The position numbers were made by a program, and so were the translations under genes. Source: Thalassospira xiamenensis M-5 = DSM 17429 (lineage in GTDB: Bacteria > Pseudomonadota > Alphaproteobacteria > Rhodospirillales > Thalassospiraceae). Taken from it: DNA of 64,000 nucleotides. Positions 59,106 through 64,000 of this stretch are shown here, in pieces (position 1 is the stretch's first letter; each line of letters begins with the position of its first letter). Below the pieces are notes generated by a model. That model did no database searches. It saw nothing but the letters and a program-made list of their open reading frames with translations, and was not told the origin of the DNA. The stretch spans positions 167,501-231,500 of the forward strand of contig NZ_CP004388.1 of assembly GCF_000300235.2 (NCBI RefSeq), written 5' to 3'.

Positions 59106-59789
59106 CTAGGGCAGATGGATCAACGGTGTCAGCCATCCCTTTTCCTGCATCAGCTTGATGGCTTCAAATATCGGCCCCGCCGCCAGGAACCACATCGCAT
59201 CGCGTGTTGTGGTTAAAAACAGTGCCGGTTTGCACAGCAGGTTTTCCTCATCGCGCCAGCGAAACCAGGTCGGGCGAAAGCGCGGGACGGTATTTTGATA
59301 GTACCGGAATGCCTTGCCAAAACGTTCCGATAGCAAGGCCTCTTCGTGCGCGACAACATTGCGAAACACCATCCAGCACAGGCCGGCAAACAAACAGCCA
59401 AGCACGATACTGCCGGTCTGTGCGCCGACACCGAATGCGCCGATCATGTTGAAAACGTAAAGTGGATTTCGGCAGCTCGAATAAGGCCCGGTGGTGACAA
59501 GCTCTGTTTTCTTGCGCCCGCCGATATAAATGGAGCACCAGCCACGCCCGAAGATGCATAGGCCAATCGCAAACAGCCCGGTGGCTTCGATCATGTCGTG
59601 AAGCTCGCTCTGGCGCTCCGCCATCGCCTGACTTCCGGCCACAAGAACCAGAAGCACGACAACGCCAATCCGAAGGATACGTTTTCGTCGGCGCTGTATG
59701 GTGCGCAGGGCCGTGCCTTCGGGAAGCACCCCCGGCGTCTGGTTTGATGGGTCTTTACGGGCGGAACCGAGTTCGGCCGAACGCGACAT
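59106..59789 (-). CDS. Isoprenylcysteine carboxylmethyltransferase-family membrane protein
   Basis: 227 residues with about four membrane segments. The C-terminal signature of ICMT/PEMT-like methyltransferases is present: 'ELVTTGPYSSCRNPLYVFNM' (SAM-binding R-N-P-x-Y) and 'AHEEALLSERFGKAFRYYQ' (E-E-x-x-L ... Y). Bacterial members methylate lipids or small molecules at the membrane. It precedes the amidohydrolase on the same strand but not tightly, so a joint pathway is uncertain. Confidence 0.8.
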   Translation of the reverse strand: MSRSAELGSARKDPSNQTPGVLPEGTALRTIQRRRKRILRIGVVVLLVLVAGSQAMAERQSELHDMIEATGLFAIGLCIFGRGWCSIYIGGRKKTELVTTGPYSSCRNPLYVFNMIGAFGVGAQTGSIVLGCLFAGLCWMVFRNVVAHEEALLSERFGKAFRYYQNTVPRFRPTWFRWRDEENLLCKPALFLTTTRDAMWFLAAGPIFEAIKLMQEKGWLTPLIHLP

Positions 59790-59984
59790 GAAATTTACTC
59801 CTGCAAGATCAAGCCGCAGAAGTCATATCGTCAGGGGCTGGTTCTGGCGTCCGATACTGCATATCCGGTCGTTCGGGTGGCCCTCCCGGACGTATCGCTG
59901 CCGAAATATGCCTTTACCGGGATTGAAGGCGCGTCGTCGGCGATCACTGAACTCGCCGACGAGATTCGGAAATCCATCCTGTAG
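59790..59984 (+). pseudogene. Possible 3' gene remnant
   Basis: A + strand frame without a start ends at 59984 and reads '...GLVLASDTAYPVVRVAL' and 'AFTGIEGASSAITELADEIRK'. The composition is protein-like and the end is natural, but the family is not recognised and the upstream part would overlap the methyltransferase start. Between this and 60155 only the stray repeat copy is seen. Confidence 0.3.
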
Positions 59985-60032
59985 AATTCCTGATTATTGG
60001 TCGGCTGGTGGTGGCCTTTCAGGCCTTTGGCT

Positions 60033-60066
60033 AACGCCCGAAGTTTGTCAGGGCTTTATCGGTTGC
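60033..60066. repeat. Isolated copy of part of the 107-bp repeat unit
   Basis: CGCCCGAAGTTTGTCAGGGC, then TTTATCGGTTGC, matches the array unit (GGCCCGAGGTTTGTCGGGGC, then TTCATCGGTTGC) at 28 of 32 positions. It lies 2.6 kb from the array. Confidence 0.6.
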
Positions 60067-60155
60067 AGACTTGGCAGAGAAATGGACTAAGGCGTTTTTG
60101 CGGTTGCGACAGTTTCGAAAGTTGAGTTTTAGCTGAAGCTCAACAACTCTATTAG

Positions 60156-61538
60156 ATGGAGTACGAAGGAGGTGCTACACTTAAAGCGATTAAAGCGTTA
60201 AGGGCATATTTGCGGGGGCAGATGGATCGAGAAGTTAAGGCGAAATTACTGGGATCAATTCGTGCTCAGCGCTTGGTTGTCGTCTGTGGAGCTGGTCTAT
60301 CAATGGCTCCGCCAAGTAGCTTGCCTTCTGCCAATCGCGTATCAGAGGCGTGTTATGAGACTGTTCGGATCAGTATTGATTCAGAGATTCCAGAAAACTT
60401 GAAGTTTGATCTTGAAGCTCTTGCAGAACATTTCAAGCAGTCAGGGCAGTTGGAGAAAGTTTTTATCGAGGCGGTAGTGCCTTGGGCGATGTTCGAAACT
60501 CAATGGAATCCGGGTCATGCGGCCATCGCAGATTTTTTGATCACAAAAGCAATGGCATCGGGAATTTCTGCAAATTACGACTGCTTGGTCGAGCGTTATG
60601 CGCAGAGTTGCCATTACGATTTCAAAGTTGCACTAGATGGCGACGAAGCTAATCTTGCCAACCGTACCCAGTCACCGTTTTTGAAATTTCATGGATGCTC
60701 ATATAGAGACCGCCCAGCAACTGTTTGGACTCCGTCACAGTTGGGAGATCACATAATCCAGTCACGAATTAACAAAAGCACTAACTGGATGAATGGGCAT
60801 CTCCGTGAAAAGGACTTGTTGTTTGTCGGCTTCTGGTCGGATTGGGCTTACCTAAACACAATTCTGGAAAATGCGCTTGAAGGTGTATCGCCAAACTCGA
60901 TAACCGTAATAGATCCAAGCGATATAGGGGAGCTGCAACGAAAGGCCCCCAAACTTTGGGAGCTCTCGCAAAGTCCTGGCGTGGGCTTTAGCCACGTTCA
61001 AGAGTCCGGTGCTGACGCGCTAGATGAGTTGCGGCGTGCCTATTCTAAAAGTTACTTGCAGCAGGTGCTAGATGCTGGGCGGGAGGCGTACGTAGATCAA
61101 TTCGGTGATGAGGCACTCGATTTGAGCCTGCTAGAGCTCAACAGTGAAGAATATTATCACCTTAGAAGGGATGCAGAAGGTGTTGGTGTGTCTGGGCCTG
61201 CAAAGTGCTTCGTGCCTGAGCGGTGTGAACAATTAGGCTATTTTCATCTTATATTAAGAGCCGCGGGGGCAGAGCAAACTGCCTTTGGCTATGACTACAA
61301 TGGAAATGCTATCCGCGTAGTCAATGGTTCAGGGATGATGATGGCTACCCTCAAAAAAAGATATCGTGAGCCTCCCGCTGCCAATCCGTCGGATATGGTA
61401 ATTGCCGTTGGTGCTCAGGAAACAAGTCTCCCCAATAATGTCGTGCGTGCGGGGAGGGAACAGGATTTTATCAGGCCAGAAGAACCCGCAGGCAAGTGGT
61501 TTACAGTAGAGAGAGCCAGAGAGGTTTTGGAGATATGA
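60156..61538 (+). CDS. SIR2-domain effector of a Lamassu-type system (LmuA-like)
   Basis: 460 residues if ATG 60156 is used. An AAGGAGGT lies inside the first codons, so a later start (ATG 60222) is possible. SIR2 motifs are 'VVVCGAGLSM' (Gly45-Ser49), 'ISANYDCLVERYA' and 'LKFHGCS' with the catalytic-type His179. Defence SIR2 domains degrade NAD+ and kill the infected cell. The last 180 residues are unlike SIR2 and probably connect to the other subunits. It overlaps the next gene by four bases (ATGA). Confidence 0.8.
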   Translation: MEYEGGATLKAIKALRAYLRGQMDREVKAKLLGSIRAQRLVVVCGAGLSMAPPSSLPSANRVSEACYETVRISIDSEIPENLKFDLEALAEHFKQSGQLEKVFIEAVVPWAMFETQWNPGHAAIADFLITKAMASGISANYDCLVERYAQSCHYDFKVALDGDEANLANRTQSPFLKFHGCSYRDRPATVWTPSQLGDHIIQSRINKSTNWMNGHLREKDLLFVGFWSDWAYLNTILENALEGVSPNSITVIDPSDIGELQRKAPKLWELSQSPGVGFSHVQESGADALDELRRAYSKSYLQQVLDAGREAYVDQFGDEALDLSLLELNSEEYYHLRRDAEGVGVSGPAKCFVPERCEQLGYFHLILRAAGAEQTAFGYDYNGNAIRVVNGSGMMMATLKKRYREPPAANPSDMVIAVGAQETSLPNNVVRAGREQDFIRPEEPAGKWFTVERAREVLEI

Positions 61539-62068
61539 CAGACCTTTCAATAGAAGTTGCAAGAACTTTTCAGGATGCAGGGTATGATACTTGGGAAGTG
61601 ACAAGTGATCGGGGTAAAATCGTTTGTTTTGAGAATGTTGTGCTGTGCGGTTTTGTTTATTTTTTTGATACTGTTGATGAATTGCTTGGTGAGTGGAAGG
61701 AGCGTGAGGAGAGAGTTATTCGGCGTTTTTCTCCCTCTCTTCGGCAGATTGGAGAAAAGGCATGGAATACATATTCTGTATTTCTGACTGCTGATTCAAA
61801 CCCTTCAGCTTCTTGGGCTATCGGTGCAATTGAAGAAGACTTTCAGCTTACCCGAAAAATTACAAGAATGGGCTTAACTGATAGTGGGAGCGTGAAACAA
61901 GCCTTGCTTCCTCTGCTGCCGCTTAGTTCGGCATTAGAGTTGGGTTTAGTGGATTTTGAACAACGGCTTAAGGAACGTTTGAGAAATCTTCCAGATACGG
62001 CAGTTGATGCATTGTTCAGAGGAGCAGATGCCCGACGAGTCGCTGACCTGTTGAGGGGGCACAAATGA
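61535..62068 (+). CDS. Middle subunit of a Lamassu-type system (LmuC-like)
   Basis: 177 residues from ATG 61535, with GGAG upstream. There is no membrane segment or enzyme motif. 'TADSNPSASWAIGAIEEDF' and the helical end fit the size and character of the small LmuC/DdmB subunit between effector and SMC protein. It overlaps both neighbours by four bases. Called mainly from gene order. Confidence 0.6.
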   Translation: MTDLSIEVARTFQDAGYDTWEVTSDRGKIVCFENVVLCGFVYFFDTVDELLGEWKEREERVIRRFSPSLRQIGEKAWNTYSVFLTADSNPSASWAIGAIEEDFQLTRKITRMGLTDSGSVKQALLPLLPLSSALELGLVDFEQRLKERLRNLPDTAVDALFRGADARRVADLLRGHK

Positions 62069-64000
62069 AACTGTCGTCAATTGAATTCTGCGGATTTCGC
62101 GGGTTCCGTGATTTAACTAAGCTAGAATTTGGGTCTGGATTCACGATCATAAATGGTCGCAACGGTGCGGGTAAAAGTACTATCTGCGACGCTGTGGAAT
62201 TTGTTCTTACAGGTTCCATTAGCAAATATACAATTGAACAAGCAAACAAAGAAAATATCCAAGACTACCTTTGGTGGCGGGGCAAAGGGGAGCCTGATCA
62301 GTTCTATGTTAAATTGGAGCTAATAGATGATGGCGGAGAGATAGTCTCGATAACTAGGGACAGAGATCAAGGCTGTAGCAATACGGCTGAAGAGATTGAA
62401 AGGATGCTCTGCACTCCGTCTTGTCCAAAGAATGCAATAGAGCAGCTATGCAAAACATCTTTAATTCGCGATGAGCTAATTGCATCATTAAGCATCGATA
62501 TTTCCGAAACCGAGCGATTTTCATTAGTGAAGTCGGCATTAGGAGTATCGGATGGTGTTAGATTGGCCGAGCACGCGAAAACTGTCATCACTCAAGCAGT
62601 TGCAGCTTTAGATCGTGTTAGAGGGACTTATGAAGCGCTTCACGAAAAGGTTTCACGCAAAGTTGCAGAAATAGCTAGCGCAAAAAATGCCTTAAGTAAT
62701 AATGGAGATTTAGCTCAAGCTATCGAGTTTCTGACCGACAAGATCCAGAGTGAAGATGCCTTGAATCTAAACTCTTTGGTGCAATTAGGGCAGCGTTTAG
62801 CTGAGGAACTCAAAAAGAGAATATTCGCACTAGAGAATGTTATTGAACATGCATCTAGTGTTTTTGAGAGTGAGAGAGTTCTTCAATCTGAAGAGATTTT
62901 GAAAAGAAGGGCCGCAGTCTCTGAGGACCTAGCAAAAGTTCGAGCCGATACCGTTAAAAAGTCTGAAGTCTTAGAGCAACTACAACTGGCACTTAAACGT
63001 GAAGAAGCTGCCAATGCAATGGCGGCCTCACTGGCGCTGTTGGTTGAGCATGGTGAACGACTGGGTTTAAACGGTGAATGTTGTCCGCTTTGCGACGCCA
63101 AGCAAAATGAAGCACAATTTGAAGAAGGGGTTGCCGCCGCAAAACTAAGAATAGCAGAGCTTTCTGAGGGAATTCAGCCTGCCCGGACTGCGGTGATTGA
63201 AGCCAAAAGTGCGCTGGCGGAGGCTATTGCACAGGTGAATAGAACTGAAAACGCTTGGTCAGAATTGGAAGCAGAACTCAGCGAGTTCGGAAGACAAAAA
63301 AGTGAGCTTGATGATAGGCTTTCTGATCTTGGGTTTGCTGTAAGTTCAGAAGTTGAGATAGGTGATATTGTTGAAGCTACTGAAGCAGAGCGGATTAGTT
63401 TACATAAGTTAGAAAGTTCAATTGCGGCAATCAAGGTCTCGCAAACAGCAAGCAGTATCTCCAAATTGGAGGCTGAACTAGCTGATCTTATGGTCGAGCG
63501 TAATCAGGCCGGTGTATCTGTGGAAGAACATGATCGAGCCGTTACAAACGCGAAGCAAATTGAAAAAGGAATAAGGCGCGTCAGTGCGGAGATTATTGAT
63601 GAGCGTTTATCTCAGATGAGTCCTTTGCTTAATGAGTTTTACCAGAGACTCAGACCGCACGTGGACTGGAAGAATATTGATTACAGCATTAGAGGCGATG
63701 TTCGAAGGTTCTTGTCGTTGCAGGTTGGAGAAGGTCTTAATCCTCAGTTTGTATTTAGCAGCGGCCAAAGGCGTGCAGCCGGTATAGCGTTTCTGCTCTC
63801 GGTCTACGTTGCAAGATCATGGGCGAGGTTCAATTCCTTAATTCTGGATGACCCCATCCAGCATATTGATGATTACCGTTCGTTACAGATTGCAGAGGTG
63901 CTGTCTGCGCTTAGGTTTGACGGTCATCAAATTGTATGCGCTTTAGAAGATAAAGCTTTGGCTGATTTATTTTGCCGCAGGCTGGTATCTGATGCTTGTT
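62065..64000 (+). CDS. SMC-like ATPase of a Lamassu-type system (LmuB-like), 3' end outside window
   Basis: About 645 residues are visible from ATG 62065; the frame is open to the window edge. 'INGRNGAGKST' (Walker A, 30-39) follows a RecF-like start ('IEFCGFRGFRDL'). A long coiled coil has a zinc-hook motif 'CPLC' (Cys340, Cys343) at its middle. The end shows the signature 'FSSGQRRAAGIAFLLS' and Walker B 'SLILDDPIQHIDD'. The protein must be almost complete. LmuB/DdmC proteins sense DNA ends or foreign DNA and release the effector. Confidence 0.85.
   Translation, partial: MKLSSIEFCGFRGFRDLTKLEFGSGFTIINGRNGAGKSTICDAVEFVLTGSISKYTIEQANKENIQDYLWWRGKGEPDQFYVKLELIDDGGEIVSITRDRDQGCSNTAEEIERMLCTPSCPKNAIEQLCKTSLIRDELIASLSIDISETERFSLVKSALGVSDGVRLAEHAKTVITQAVAALDRVRGTYEALHEKVSRKVAEIASAKNALSNNGDLAQAIEFLTDKIQSEDALNLNSLVQLGQRLAEELKKRIFALENVIEHASSVFESERVLQSEEILKRRAAVSEDLAKVRADTVKKSEVLEQLQLALKREEAANAMAASLALLVEHGERLGLNGECCPLCDAKQNEAQFEEGVAAAKLRIAELSEGIQPARTAVIEAKSALAEAIAQVNRTENAWSELEAELSEFGRQKSELDDRLSDLGFAVSSEVEIGDIVEATEAERISLHKLESSIAAIKVSQTASSISKLEAELADLMVERNQAGVSVEEHDRAVTNAKQIEKGIRRVSAEIIDERLSQMSPLLNEFYQRLRPHVDWKNIDYSIRGDVRRFLSLQVGEGLNPQFVFSSGQRRAAGIAFLLSVYVARSWARFNSLILDDPIQHIDDYRSLQIAEVLSALRFDGHQIVCALEDKALADLFCRRLVSDAC

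Overview
The window looks like a mobilisable, accessory-rich stretch of an alphaproteobacterial replicon. I think of Thalassospira or a relative, but this is inferred only from gene style and moderate GC. It could be a conjugative plasmid or an integrative conjugative element. No rRNA or tRNA genes were seen.

Layout. (1) 1-656: the end of a gene with a DnaA-N-terminal-like region, then a short HD-type hydrolase that looks truncated. (2) 911-10922: a sensor and transport locus on the + strand. A PgtC-like periplasmic sensor protein, a PgtB-like histidine kinase and a PgtA-like sigma-54 activator are followed by a sigma-54 promoter with a symmetric upstream dyad. The promoter drives a binding-protein ABC importer, and a histidine phosphatase gene follows after a terminator. 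The set reads as detection, uptake and dephosphorylation of a phosphorylated organic compound. (3) 11008-14764: an IS fragment, an antitoxin and zeta-toxin pair, a large serine recombinase and a BRO-family gene. (4) 14921-31653: a defence island. Its core is a tight five-gene operon: DUF1998-type helicase, SNF2 helicase, large N6-adenine methyltransferase, SMC/RecN-like ATPase and HNH nuclease. It resembles class 1 DISARM but lacks a separate drmB and any drmC. A RelA/SpoT-domain alarmone synthetase lies next to it. (5) 31839-33240: a gene split by an intact IS5-family element.

(6) 33340-55329: a conjugation region of about 24 genes, almost all on the - strand and mostly overlapping by a few bases. 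In transcription order: TraK-like, XRE regulator, TraL-like, TraM-like, VirB2, B3, B4, a small membrane protein, B5, B6, a small membrane protein, B7, B8, B9, B10, a cysteine-rich repeat exoprotein, B11, a membrane protein, VirD4, small genes, an ArdC/Toprim protein, small genes, MobC and the MOBP relaxase. Two genes on the + strand interrupt it between virB5 and virB6. (7) 55330-57732: non-coding control region with inverted repeats, terminators, a possible short RNA gene and a tandem array of about 107-bp repeats. (8) 57733-59789: a Tat-exported amidohydrolase and an isoprenylcysteine methyltransferase-like membrane enzyme. (9) 60156-64000: a Lamassu-type defence operon with a SIR2 effector, running off the right edge.

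The window therefore holds two multi-gene defence systems, a toxin-antitoxin pair and an alarmone synthetase beside a complete-looking conjugation machine. The best candidate for something undescribed is the five-gene DISARM-like operon at 15343-30439. Next are the phosphate-ester transport locus and the cysteine-rich protein inside the T4SS operon.
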